DNA from: Ectocarpus siliculosus | Taxonomy: Eukaryota; Sar; Phaeophyceae; Ectocarpales; Ectocarpaceae | Assembly: GCA_000310025.1 (NCBI GenBank) | Contig: FN648547.1 | Coordinates: 48,286-112,285 of the forward strand | Direction of reading: 5' to 3' | Length of the DNA stretch: 64,000 nt | Shown here: positions 47,168-57,971 of the stretch, in pieces | Numbering within the stretch: position 1 is the stretch's first letter | Layout: each line of letters opens with the position of its first letter | Notes under the pieces: model-generated | Seen by the model: only the letters and a program-made list of their open reading frames with translations | Told to the model about the DNA's origin: nothing | Databases searched by the model: none | Made by a program: the position numbers and the translations under genes

Positions 47168-48428
47168 TGTCGACGTCTGTGTCAGCCTTGAGACCTCGTT
47201 TTACTCCTTTGTTGTCAGCGTCGAAAGACAAGTCGTTGATTATCCTAACCTTGTGGGTAACCACCGCTCCCAGCGGCGACACGCGGAGGTTTGGGATTTC
47301 ATACGCCGCCGATTGTTGAATAGCGAGGCATCTCTCTCTTCGTACGTCCTCTGCGAGTTTCTTCCAAATGAGTGGTAGGTGCTCGTCAGCCGACCGGTGG
47401 TTTCCGTAGTTCAGTGCGCTTGCAAGGTCCGCTTTGGACGGGGGGGCACTCACTGGTACCCCTCCAGTAACGATTGTCATCAGCTCTTCGATCTGTGGAA
47501 AACCTTTTAGGTCCCCAAAATATTGTCTGACGTGGTTCGGGTCTACCAGTGGTGTGACCAGGATTCCGCCGAGCGACCGTGCTACCTTCCCTACCGAACC
47601 ACGGTTGTCTCGCATTATTTGCGTGCAAACCTCAGCTAGTTGATACAGAATTCGTTCTCTCTCTGGTTGTTCGAGGTTTGCTTTTCCGAGTGTTGCTCTG
47701 TCCTCGTGCCACCTCGCCACGTGATTTCGCTGTATTTCACTGCGCCCTTGGCCATTGGGAATCGATGATGACCCGACGTGGTGAGGGCTATGATGACGCA
47801 AGACTCGTTGTTCCGTGCTGTTGGTCGAGCGCAGTCCTACAGGAGGTTGTGTATTGCGCTGGAGCTGCTGCGTGGGGGTAAAGTGAGCGTGGTGCGTGAG
47901 AGACGGGTGTCGTCGAAGTGCCGACCCTTGGACCTTTGCTGGTCGGGTGGGACTTCGAGAACAGGTCGTGTCTGACGCACCAGGCGCGGTGACCGAAGTG
48001 AGAAGCGTCGATCGTGCCTCGTCTGGTACACGTGCCTCGTGGGGCTGTGTGCGAGACGGGTGATGCGCCGCCGCTGACGCGTTCAAGGGTGCTGGCGGCG
48101 GTGGAGACGTTGGCTGCCGCGCGTCTGACACTGAATACCCCGGGGGGCGTGTGAGAGGCGAGGCGAGCCCGGTGTCCGAATCGCCGACTTCTACGCGTTG
48201 TGGGAGAGACGAAAGTCTCCCTGTGTCCGACACAGCAACGTCTGCGGCTTGTGTGGGAGACAAGTGGCCTGACATGTCTACCATTCTGGTCAGCGGTGAT
48301 GCCTGTCGGCCTGCTTCGCGTGTTCGTGGCGGGATCTCGTCAATTCGTGGTAGGGAAGGGTGGTTGTGTCGACATTTGGAGGGCGCTGGGCCGGGAGTGT
48401 GGGGACAACCTACTAACCGATCGTACAA
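47109..48428 (-). pseudogene. N-terminal part of the element 4 polyprotein
   Basis: The C-terminal half (about 47700-47109) aligns with the RT N-terminal region of element 3 (shared GFPQ-E, SALNYGNHRS, RVSPLGAVV, RIINDLSF). A one-base shift near 47160 separates it from the main pol frame. The N-terminal ~220 residues are Ser/Pro/Arg/Thr-rich and encoded by the 685-bp duplicated block. Confidence 0.65.
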
Positions 48429-49204
48429 GTGGGCGAGATTCGGCTACGTCGAAGTTGGTGGAGCTATCAGACGGGTGCGTGTGGTTGGTCCACCTATACC
48501 TTGCTGCGCGACCGCTGCTGCTCATCGTGAGTTGTGTATGGCGCTGGAGCTGCTGTGTAGGGGTAAAATGTGCATGGTGCGTGAGAGACGGGTGTCGTCG
48601 TAGTGCCGACCCTTGGACCTTTTGTGGTAGGGTGGGACTTCGAGGACAGGTCGTGTCTGGCGCACCAGGCGCGGTGACCGAAGTGAGAAGCGTCGATCGT
48701 GCCTCGTCTGGTACACGTGCCTCGTGGGGCTGTGTGCGAGACGGGTGATGCGTCGCCGCTGACGCGTTCAAGGGTGCTGGCGGCGTTGGAGACGTTGGCT
48801 GCCGCGCGTCTGACACTGAATACCCCGGGGGGCGTGTGAGAGGCGAGGCGAGCCCGGTGTCCGAATCGCCGACTTCTACGCGTTGTGGGAGAGACGAAAG
48901 TCTCCCTGTGTCCGACACAGCTACGTCTGCGGCTTGTGTGGGAGATAGGTGGCCTGACGTGTCTACCATTCTGGTCAGCGGTGATGCCTGTCGGCCTGCT
49001 TCGCGTGTTCGTGGCAGGATCTCGTCAATTCGTGTAAGGAAGGGTGGTTGTGTCGACATTTGGAGGGCGCTGGGCCTGGAGTGTGCGGACAACCTACTAA
49101 CCGATCGTACAAGTGGGCGAGATTCGGCTACGTCGAGGTTTGTGGAGCTACCAGACGGGTTCGTGTGGTTGGTCCACCTATACCTTGCTGCGCGACCGCT
49201 TTTG
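47835..49204 (-). repeat. 685-bp tandem duplication inside element 4
   Basis: 47835-48519 and 48520-49204 align at a constant offset of 685 bp with few differences. 685 is not a multiple of three, so the second copy enters in a different frame. Confidence 0.8.
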
Positions 49205-49372
49205 CTCAACTTGAGTTGCTCACCGTGAAACAGGGCCGGCGAAACCGACCCCGGCGTGGGCGCGTCCCGAGGCCCCACGGACCTGGCGACGTCGGCGAAC
49301 CAGGTACCAGCGTGTCCTGACTCCCCTCCCGCACCTACTGTCGGCCCTGCCGTATGGCAGAGCCCAAGCTGG

Positions 49373-49584
49373 AATCGATCAAGGCCCTAACTTCCACGCT
49401 CCTTCCTCTCGCTTCCTCAACTAGTTGTTTGACTGCACTAGCGTTCTCTTCCCCGAGACGCGGGTGCACAAGAAGACTGAGGACTTTGCACGCAGGGGAC
49501 GCTCAGCGCCCGCCCCCTGCTTTCTTTCGAATTCAACAAACGCCTTCCACAAACGACGCTTTCCTTCTGAACGCTACATTTTTT
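49373..49584 (-). repeat. Repeat A1 of element 4
   Basis: Matches A2 (43989-44203) from ATCGATCAAGGCCC to CCTTCTGAACGCTA. Confidence 0.85.
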
Positions 49585-51734
49585 GTGTTTCCCTGCCGAC
49601 AAACAACCTCGGCTACTGCAGTGCAAATTTCATGGCGCCTCAAGTGCGGTTCCGTAGGGAATTGCAAATCACGACCCCTCCCCGACTTTGAGTATATCTT
49701 CAACCCCCTGCGGCGGATAAGACCGACGTCAAACCCTAGATTTTGTCTGTCTGTGTCGCCACGTGGCCATCCACGAACAGCAAGCAATTGGAGAGTCACA
49801 ATAAAGAGGGTCAGCTTCGCCTCCAAGAAGACAGTTTTTTTTTCGATTCTTCTACAGCTGGATATGATGCTATCATGTTCGGGTACAGCTGTGGTTGAGC
49901 TTGAGGGATAAGCATAATATTATGTGCGAGGAGTTAACGTCTTCCTCGCGTAACGATGCGCATCTCCCACGGCAAGCAGAATGAAGTACGTCATCATGAC
50001 ACTATTTCTTGTGACTACAAGTTCAAGTTCGCCCGGGTGTTATTGTTCTTACCGGAGAGAGAGACTAAACTTCAACTACAATACGTACCAGTCCGTGTAC
50101 CCAGGTACTGCATATTGTGAGGTAGTGGGTGCTGCCCCTGCTGTTTGCTGCGGTACATCGAAAGCTTCCGATGGGTCAGAGCGGCAAGGGGGCCTTGTTT
50201 CTTCACTTGTTTCTTAGCTCTGCTCTCCTCTACTTCTTTGTTTCCTGTCGCTGGCGGCTTCTCGTTTTTTATCGCCCTTCGTTCTTGCTTGTAAGAAACT
50301 GTGAGGATGTAAACTAGCTGAGTCTGGCTGTTTCTTAGGGTCCCCCGCCCACTCACGACCCACCTGTCGGTTTGATTCGTGGTTTCCAATATTTCAGCAG
50401 TAGTTAGTTGTCTACTACAGGACATGCGCTACTACTGCTGCGTCCATGGGTGGGTGCAACAGAACAGCCCCGGGGACTGGTGGCCTTCTGACCTGATCGC
50501 AGAGAGAGGTTCCTGCCACTCCCACAATACGACTCTTATTTAATGTCCATGACGGGGAACGCGTACTACGCCTCTCCTTTTATTTTATTTTTTCCTTAAT
50601 CTTCTTTTGTCTTTTTTCCCTCTCGCCCGTCGGTTTCTTTCGTTTCGGAGAGGAAACCTGCGGTGAAAAGCGCATCTTCTGGGGTCCGCATTCATTTAGT
50701 CCCGGATTCTTTCCCAGCGTGTGGAAGAGCGCGTTCTGGGTGTGGTAGCCTTTTTCATTCGGGTGTGACGTGCGCACTACATGTGTGTAAACAAAAATAA
50801 CAGATCAACGAGATGATTCTTGAAAGCATGGTGTCCCTCGCCACAAAAAAGTGCATGCGCATGGATGGGCGTAGTGAGATATGCCGGTCGAAGACTGACG
50901 ATTTTTTCGGGTGCGCGTGAGGTCGCCTCTAACATTCGTTCGTTTGCTCATTGTTTGCTTCATATTGTCCAGTCTATAGTTACTACCTCGCATAGCGTAT
51001 TGAAGCGAGCGGAGGGTCCTAGACTAATATGTCGTTGACTTGCAGACCCCATTATATTTTCGTGTAACTTTTTGGGTAAGTTAGCCAGTGACCACGGCGG
51101 GAATCGACCGCGTCAAGTGTCAGACTATCATACATAATAGTACGAACAGACGAAGAAGGTACAATAAGGTACTGGGTAGAGAGAACAGAACGAACGTTTT
51201 TTTGTAATGAATTGTGTAAAAGTCTTCACAATTCATTAACTACAACAACGGCTATACTACTGGGTTCTTCTATGGATAGTTTTTGCAGCACTTTTTTTCA
51301 AGTATTTATGTGTAAAACGACTTCTTCATGGACAGGTAATGAGAGGTTTCTATTCAACTACTACAGTAACGTACTTACTAGAGTATGGAGGGTGCTCGAT
51401 GTTCTTATGCATGGCTTGTACCGGCAGTAGTAGGTGACATAATATATCGCATCATCAATATTCACAGCTAGTAATGTTAGTCCACGACGACGAGGATGTC
51501 AAACGATAGGTTTGTTTCGGAAAGATATCAGTGCCAACGCCGCCCGGCCACGATTTCTGCTGTGGAGTAATCGAGCTTTGAAAATTAAAAATTGTTAAGG
51601 CCGCACTGGGGATCGCAGTACTTCCTCTTCAAAAAAACAGGAAACGCCTGGAAACGCCTGCATATCCCGGGTTTCCAAAGTCTAACTCCAGTACGAAACT
51701 ACCATCGTAAATTAACCGTCCGCAGCGGTCGCTT
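49585..51734. other. Non-coding stretch
   Basis: 49590-49830 resembles 42600-42860. The remainder contains AT-rich and T-rich tracts, with no domain-bearing frame and no clear transposon end. Confidence 0.45.
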
Positions 51735-52125
51735 GTGTAAAGTGTTAGTTGTTGTTGTTGTTGTTGTTGTTTTCACATTGAAAACCGTTCCGATCTCTCT
51801 CTACCCAGTACCTTCGTATGTCCGTACTGATCCAACACTCGACGCGGTCGATTCCCGTGGTCACAGGTTAACTTACCCTAAAAAGGTACACTCAAATAAA
51901 CTGGCCCCGAGGGGTCCGCAAGTCAATAGAAATCAACGACAGATATTCTGGAATCCTCCACTCCCTCTTCGCGCTATGCGAGGTATCAACTGAGACTAGC
52001 AGTCACTATCTATCATGGGCCGGAGAGAAAGAGGTACACCCCCTTGGTTCAATCTTGGTACTTCGCAACGCAAGCAGAGACAAGGCCATCTGGCACAGAA
52101 AGAGAGAGAAAAAAAGCGAATATTT
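51735..52125 (+). repeat. Relic combining gypsy leader and gypsy 3' flank blocks
   Basis: 51735-51890 matches the gypsy leader 10040-10180 including the TGGTCACAGG site. 51925-52125 matches 19960-20155 from the far side of the gypsy element. The two blocks are adjacent here, about 35 bp apart. Confidence 0.75.
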
Positions 52126-53489
52126 CAGATGGATCCTACCAAAGGGGGGAGGAGTCTGAAATTGGTGTTTATTGGAGTTGGTAGAAGGAGTGGGCATTTA
52201 TATTATATGGCAAAGAGTATGTCTGCGTGCTTGCAGGAGAGGAGGCATGCGCGCCGAGATAAGGCAGCTGCCCGCAGGACATTCCGTTTGCGCCCGATCA
52301 CGTTGAAGCGTCAGCAGTGATGGAGCACAGGGACTGCTAGACGTACGATTGGACAACACTCTGCCAGCTGCTGGTTTAGGACATTCTGTTCCGGGAGCTA
52401 GTGTTGTCGTCTTTCCCGACGGGGCGGAGGCCACTACCGCTGGGCGGGAGGAGTCGCTACGTCGAGACTGGAACGTCGACTTCGCTTGGTACGTGCGACT
52501 GATTGTGATGTGGCGTGTTATCCCAGCAGCATCACAGCGAGAGCTGGCTTTCGCAGACAGCAGTTAGTGCACACAATGACAAATGTTGTTATTGTATACG
52601 GCACACGGGGGCCGAGGCTGTAAGGATTCACGTGCCATATGTGAAGTGGCGGGCGGGTGTGGGCATGCTGTATCGATGTTGTTGACTGCTGTTGGGCGTG
52701 TTCGGGAAGAGAGTCCGAAGAAAGAAGCAACCGGTTACTGGTGTGACTGCGGCGTGTGCGCGGGTGTGCATGCGATAGGCGCCGAGACTCCCTCGATGCC
52801 GGTAGTTCGCTTGCGCGGGGTACCGGCCGAGTTTGCATCATGCGACAGCAGATATCATCGAGCATGTCCGAAGCACCCGATCACTTCTCGTGTGCTGCGT
52901 CAAGGTCACATAGAGCGGTACGAGCGCGTGTTCGCGTTCCTATGTATGCATACAGCATATATCTATATCTAACCGACAATGTGGTTAGGTGGGCGCGGTG
53001 CGTGTGCTGGTGTGCGCGGGAGAGGCGCCGCGGCCGGTTATGGGTGTCGCATTACAAGGCACCGTGCCGAAGGTGGAATTCGGGGTGCTGCCTGAGGTTA
53101 TGATGTGACCGCGGTCCCAATTTTTAAACTTCAACGCATCGACTATGAGAATGATGCGAAAGAAATGACCGCATCGAAAACGCGCTGTACTTTCCGGTCC
53201 ATAGTGTCAGAGACTATGGTGTGATTATCAGAAATACTGATCGCGAGACGAGACAAATCGTCTGGGGTGTTTGTCGAAGTGCGACAAGGGTGGTGGATTG
53301 GTGACACGCAAAACTGCCGTCCAAACCCAGTGCCAAACACACACACAAAAACCAATCTACTTTCGGTTGTTATTGCTGCTTGTCATGTCGTGTACACTTG
53401 ATGGATGGGTTTTTTTTCCCACGAGGTTTTCCAGAAGTCGTGGACCGGATGAGAAAAGTACGATGACCGATTGTTGGACATGATAGCGA
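52126..53489. other. Non-coding stretch
   Basis: Several short frames occur (for example 52583-52972 with a Cys-rich stretch) but none has family features or splice support. Nothing else recognised. Confidence 0.45.
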
Positions 53490-54190
53490 CTAATCGATGA
53501 TGGGTCGTGGTTATCAGGGGCCGAAAGCAAGATGTATGGCATGTAGGTCGCTGGTGCGAATGTGGACGGCATGAGGCCGTCATGGCACATACTGAATCTT
53601 GCATGGCCCGGTTGGGCACGCACGAATGTGGGTAGTCGTGCGTGGAATAATCGGTGGAACGGCACGATAAACAAAGAAAAATCAATAGATATGGAGCTGG
53701 TTGCGCTGGAGCGTATGGTGCCGGCTCGCGGCCTATTGATGGTGGCGTCTCATCATGTGATGAGTCGTGGTGATCAGGAGCCGACAGCAAGATGTATGGC
53801 ATGTAGGCGCTGGTGCGCCTGTGTAACGGCGTGCGGCCGTCATGACACATACTGAATCTTACATGGGCCGGTTGTGCACGCGCGACGGTGGATCGCCGTG
53901 CAGGGAATAATCGGTGGAACGGCACGATCAACGGAACAAGTCAATAGATATAGAGCTGGTTGCGCTGGAGCGTATGGTTGCCGGCTCACGGCCTATTGAT
54001 GGTAGACCAGGATGGCGGGTAATTGAAGATGATCCGTAGTTGTCAGGAACCGCACGCCAGGTGTATGGCATGTAGGTCGCTGGTGCGACTGCGAGACGAT
54101 ACGCGGTCGTCAGGACACATACCAAATGTGGCAGGGGCCGGTAGTGCGCGCCCAAATGTGGATTCCGTGCATGGACAAATCGGTGGAACA
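53490..54190. repeat. Three tandem copies of a ~255-270-bp unit
   Basis: Units start near 53497, 53753 and 54024, each with ATGTATGGCATGTAGG or a close variant, GACACATAC and an AATCGGTGGAAC end. The third copy is most diverged. Confidence 0.75.
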
Positions 54191-54698
54191 ACATAATTTG
54201 GTGGAAAGACACACGGCACACAAACCAACCCAAAAACAGAATGCGTACGTGACCCATTCGACAGTCTATCATCGCGCACTTCGTGAGCCTAGGCCCGGCG
54301 ATGCCTAAGCACAATGGTCACATTGGGTGGTGCATGGTTTGCACCAGTGTGTGGACATTGGGTCATTGGTTCGCACCGGGGTGTGGGCATTGGGTGGCAC
54401 TATGTACATGTCACAGTGGCGGGTGCCACAGATATGCATGCTTCGTTAGTCATCCATGAGTGTTGTACTAGTGTACATGGGGCTGCATACCACATGGTCC
54501 GATTGCCCCGGCTATTACACGAGCGAGGAGATGTTCATGTGCGCGCCGGTAGGCAGGTGCATACCGTGACGCGTTTACTGCATCATCGTTCTGACGTTCC
54601 CCATATATATTTTTGTCCTTGTGTCGTCATACCCACTTGTTCGCCCATGATCAGGATATTGATCGGTCATCGGGGGCCCGTCGTCGGGGGACGGAGGT
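54191..54698 (+). other. Region upstream of YR element 3 gag
   Basis: Contains short GTGTGGGCATTGGGT-type repeats (54318-54400). It may be the element leader, but no A1-type repeat could be matched at the 3' side. Confidence 0.4.
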
Positions 54699-56120
54699 AT
54701 GAGTAGGGACGGGGACGCCTCGGATGAGTCCGTGATTGGCCGCGAGGAGTACGAGGCGGAGAGGCAGGACAGCGCTAATGAACGGGCCATTATTAGCGCG
54801 TCGGTTGAGGACCTCAAAGCCGCCATGGCGGCGAGGTTCGAGGAGGTGCTGGCGGCCGTACGCGCTCGGAGCGACGGGTCGGCGGCGGGTGGTGCTGCCG
54901 GGGTTGCGCCAGCGCCGATGTATGGGGGCGCGGGGGCGCATAGCTCCTCGTCCGCCTACGGGCCGCATCCCGTTGGTCCACGCCCCGAGTTTCGGCCGGA
55001 CGTTGGTTGGGGGGGCGGCGGGAGCGGTTTGGGCTTCACCTCCGCGACGGCGTCCCGGTGGGAAGCGGACGGCTCGCACATGGGTCCCGGTACGTACGGG
55101 GGCGGCGCCGGGGTGTGGCATGATCCACGACGGATGGAAAAGGTGATCATGGACCAGCGGGTGACTGCGTGGAGTTTGTCGCACACCCGCATGTGGTGGG
55201 TGGTGATGGGATGTTTTCCACCAAAAATCGAGAAGCAGAGCCTGCAAGGGCTCATGTACGACGGCGTCGAGGTCACGGCGGCGGTGGCCGACATGCTTCT
55301 TTTCTTTCGCGGTTTCGACGTCGTTGCCTTCACACCGCGGGGTGCGGGCGGAGGTCGCCTCCCCATTGCCACGCACTTGTCCCTCATGGCCGGGGCTTTC
55401 AACACCATGGCCCGCCGGGGGATAGCCGACGACGCGAGGGCGGCGGCGGCTTCACGGGCGCGGGTGGATGGTATCGACCATGCGTTCAAGATGGTCATCG
55501 GCGCGGTGGAGCGTCACGCTCGGGAGAATTACGCCGCCATACAAGAGCAACACAACCGAGACATCATCTTGAAGTTCCTCGGTAAGGATATGGAATCGTA
55601 CGTACGCGACGTGCAGCTGTTTTCGGACGAGATGCAGCGGCGCCACGTTCTACCTCCGCCGTCTGAGGCTCTTCCGGTCGCCCCCCTCCCAGAGTTTCCC
55701 AAGTTTACGGGGTATCTCCGGTCGGGAGGGCTGATCAATTCCATGGTACAGGGCAAGTCCGGCCGGTCATCGGCCGCCGCGGCGGGTGCCGCAGGGGCGG
55801 GCAGTACCACCAAGAAGCAAGGGACGTGCTACCAGTTTACTCGGAAGGGGTTCTGCCGGTATGGAGAGAAGTGCAAATTCCAGCATGTGGCGAAACAGAA
55901 GGCTGGTGGGGAGGGTGGACAAGGAGGGGGGGACCCTGGTGGGCACGCCGACGACGGCGATTCGAACGGTACCCCCGCCACCGCCGACGCCGCCGTCGCT
56001 CCCGCCGCCACCCCCACGGCGAAACGGGCCAAGGCGGTGGTGGGCGGTCCGAAGACTCGCGGGAGCACGAAAGGCGGTGGCGGCGGCGGCAGCGGCGCGG
56101 GGGGCGATACCGACGAATAG
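54699..56120 (+). CDS. Gag-like protein of YR element 3 with CCCH zinc finger
   Basis: ATG at 54699 opens 473 codons to UAG (56118-56120). Residues 1-55 are acidic and helical, with a coiled-coil-like EDLKAAMAARFEEVLAAV. A Gly/Ala-rich linker follows, then an ordered middle part (about residues 140-340) rich in Met, Trp and Phe that may be capsid-like. A clear CCCH zinc finger, CYQFTRKGFCRYGEKCKFQH (C-x7-C-x5-C-x3-H), lies at 55827-55886. The tail is Gly-rich and basic. No homologue by name was recognised. Position upstream of RT in the same frame, and the nucleic-acid-binding finger, argue for Gag. Confidence 0.75.
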   Translation: MSRDGDASDESVIGREEYEAERQDSANERAIISASVEDLKAAMAARFEEVLAAVRARSDGSAAGGAAGVAPAPMYGGAGAHSSSSAYGPHPVGPRPEFRPDVGWGGGGSGLGFTSATASRWEADGSHMGPGTYGGGAGVWHDPRRMEKVIMDQRVTAWSLSHTRMWWVVMGCFPPKIEKQSLQGLMYDGVEVTAAVADMLLFFRGFDVVAFTPRGAGGGRLPIATHLSLMAGAFNTMARRGIADDARAAAASRARVDGIDHAFKMVIGAVERHARENYAAIQEQHNRDIILKFLGKDMESYVRDVQLFSDEMQRRHVLPPPSEALPVAPLPEFPKFTGYLRSGGLINSMVQGKSGRSSAAAAGAAGAGSTTKKQGTCYQFTRKGFCRYGEKCKFQHVAKQKAGGEGGQGGGDPGGHADDGDSNGTPATADAAVAPAATPTAKRAKAVVGGPKTRGSTKGGGGGGSGAGGDTDE

Positions 56121-56155
56121 GGGTGCGGGCCCTGCCCCCCGGGGGGGGGAGGGCC
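56118..56155 (+). promoter_or_regulatory. UAG plus GC hairpin between gag and RT (possible readthrough)
   Basis: UAG is followed by GGGTGCG (7 nt), then GGCCCT (56128-56133) pairing with AGGGCC (56150-56155) and an inner C-run/G-run stem. The codons from 56121 on are open and in the gag frame all the way into the RT. Elements 1 and 2 keep the same UAG, spacing and hairpin. Known gammaretroviral readthrough uses UAG-G and a structure about 8 nt downstream. Confidence 0.65.
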
Positions 56156-57971
56156 GTCTTTAGATGTCGTTGGGGGCGTGGTCTCGGGCTCGGGCACGAA
56201 CCTCCTGCGACCGAGGGCGGCTACTGCGTTGACCCGAGGTGGGGTTGGTACTTTAGATTGCAGTGACGTTCGGCGTATTGTTTCCATGGTACATGCTATG
56301 TCTCAGAACGTCGAGAAGGGAACGCCACGTGCTACCATACTCGCGCAGATCGCGGTAAAATGCTTTAGGTTTTTACGTAGGAACAGGGGACGTTTTTCGT
56401 GCATGCAAGCCATCGAAAACGGCATTGGAGTGCCGCGGGTGCGGCCTGATTTTATTCGGTTTTGGTTTGGACGCATGAAGGGGTTTCCTCAAACAGAGAC
56501 CGTCGCCGCTATTGTGGAGCGTGGTGCCGTCGTGCCCGTGTGTGGATATTCTGAAATTAGAAACGCGCTGTCGTATGGTAACCACCGTAGTGTAGCCCCA
56601 CACTCCGACACCATTCTCACAAAAGTGTTTAATGACGTGCGGTTCGGGCGGGCGTTTGTGTTCCCGCGGAACGCCGCAGACTCGATTCCGGGGCTGCGGT
56701 TGTCCCCGCTGGGCGTGGTCGTGTCGCCCAGCAAAACTCGAATTATCCATGACTTGACGTTTGAATACTCTCCCCCGTCACGTAGTGTCAATGCCGATAC
56801 GGATTCGGAGGCCGCGCCAAAGGTCGCGTTAGGTAACGTGTTGCGGGACGTTGTGTGGCGCATTTTGTGGCTGCGGAAGAAGTACGGTCCGTCGGCCCGT
56901 ATCGTGTTAAGCAAGATTGACGTTACTGATGCGTTTCGGCAGGTAGCGGTCCAATGGTCGGGAGCTCCCGTGTTTGGTTACTCGGTTGGAGACTTTGTCG
57001 TGGTAGATCGGCGCTTGGTGTTTGGGTGGTGCAATTCACCTGGCAATTTTTGTGTCATGACTGCCGCGTTGGAGCACTCTCACAATCACACGTCGTTGGC
57101 TAATGCCGTCGTTACCGAGCTAGGACGTAGACCCACGGACCATGTTGAGGTCCCCTTGCCTAGCGCACGAGAGACACCACCCCCCTTTCCCCCTGGGTGT
57201 CGCATTCCTCCCGGTTCAGGAGGCGGTCGTTCCGACTCGTTTTTCGTGAAGTTCTATGTAGACGATGGTATCCTTGTCGAAGTCATGTGGACTCCGACTG
57301 GCGCACGGTGTAAAGTGGCGTCCGCGTCGTGTGCATCGGACCATTTCCGTGTGTTTTACGCGCGAGGGCCTGAGGATCCCCCCCTGTTGTGTCCGCATAA
57401 ACTCTCTTCGTGGCAAACACGATTGTGTGTGTTAGGGTGGGACATTGATACAGTAGCTATGACGATTTCGGTTCCCACAGACAAGCTGGCACGTCTGCGG
57501 GCGACAATCAGCGAGTGGCCTCCCACGCGCCACTGTGCTTCTGAGTCCGAGTTGCGGGGGGTGATTGGTTCGCTGTTGCATATATGTGAAGTCGTGCGGC
57601 CTGGTAAATATTTTGTTCGCCGTATGCTTAACCAGTTGGGACTCCCACCGGTGCCATTGACAGCCCGGGGGCAGGAGCGGACACGGATAGGCCCCGAGTT
57701 TCATGCGGATATGCAGTTTTGGCGTCTGATGGTAGACGGGGGCTTGGGGTCGCCGTCGTGGGTGTTAACAGCCCCCCTTGTTTGTTTTTTCGACCAACCA
57801 TATTCATGTCTTTTGTGGTCGGATGCATCTGGTGATGCCATGGGGGGGTATTTCTTGCATGCTGAATTCCGTTCGGGAGTCTGGTGGCGTTTCGAAATCA
57901 GTCAGGACGTGCGGGAGCGGTTTCGCCAGCAGGCTGAGGTGCGCGATAAATTTGAGCATCAACACTCTTGA
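56121..57971 (+). CDS. Reverse transcriptase of YR element 3
   Basis: Continues the gag frame after UAG without another stop. An N-terminal region shared with element 4 (RMKGFPQTE, SYGNHRS, RLSPLGVVV) leads to the palm: SKIDVTDAFRQV with the first Asp, FGWCNSPGNF, and the active site FYVDDGIL (57255-57266). The connection region (SELRGVIGSLLHI) precedes the first RNase H motif, LLWSDASGDAMGG. The frame ends at 57971 because of a one-base shift near 57950; RNase H continues in the next frame. No ATG is needed if made by readthrough. Confidence 0.85.
   Translation, partial: GCGPCPPGGGGPSLDVVGGVVSGSGTNLLRPRAATALTRGGVGTLDCSDVRRIVSMVHAMSQNVEKGTPRATILAQIAVKCFRFLRRNRGRFSCMQAIENGIGVPRVRPDFIRFWFGRMKGFPQTETVAAIVERGAVVPVCGYSEIRNALSYGNHRSVAPHSDTILTKVFNDVRFGRAFVFPRNAADSIPGLRLSPLGVVVSPSKTRIIHDLTFEYSPPSRSVNADTDSEAAPKVALGNVLRDVVWRILWLRKKYGPSARIVLSKIDVTDAFRQVAVQWSGAPVFGYSVGDFVVVDRRLVFGWCNSPGNFCVMTAALEHSHNHTSLANAVVTELGRRPTDHVEVPLPSARETPPPFPPGCRIPPGSGGGRSDSFFVKFYVDDGILVEVMWTPTGARCKVASASCASDHFRVFYARGPEDPPLLCPHKLSSWQTRLCVLGWDIDTVAMTISVPTDKLARLRATISEWPPTRHCASESELRGVIGSLLHICEVVRPGKYFVRRMLNQLGLPPVPLTARGQERTRIGPEFHADMQFWRLMVDGGLGSPSWVLTAPLVCFFDQPYSCLLWSDASGDAMGGYFLHAEFRSGVWWRFEISQDVRERFRQQAEVRDKFEHQHS

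Larger units (their letters stand above)
43684..49584 (-). mobile_element. YR element 4: PAT-like retrotransposon with split direct repeats
   Basis: On the minus strand the order is A1 (49584-49373), a repeat-rich N-terminal region, RT, RNase H, tyrosine recombinase, B1 (44405-44204), A2 (44203-43989), B2 (43885-43684). B1/B2 are 202 bp and over 90 % alike by eye; A1/A2 match over about 212 bp. This is the complete PAT-type layout. Lesions are few: one frameshift near 47160 and one nonsense at 44798. No CCCH Gag frame was found upstream of the RT. Confidence 0.8.

Noticed and set aside
52583-53103. Cys-rich frame
   Set aside because: Cys spacing fits no zinc-binding family that I know, no splice support, and the neighbouring frames are equally open.
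54651-56287. Long minus-strand frames opposite element 3 gag
   Set aside because: Pro/Arg/Thr-rich shadows of a GC-rich plus-strand gene whose zinc finger and frame continuity show the true strand.
57930-57971. Programmed frameshift between RT and RNase H of element 3
   Set aside because: The shift falls inside the RNase H domain after its first catalytic Asp, and the related element 4 reads through the same region in one frame, so a mutation is more likely.
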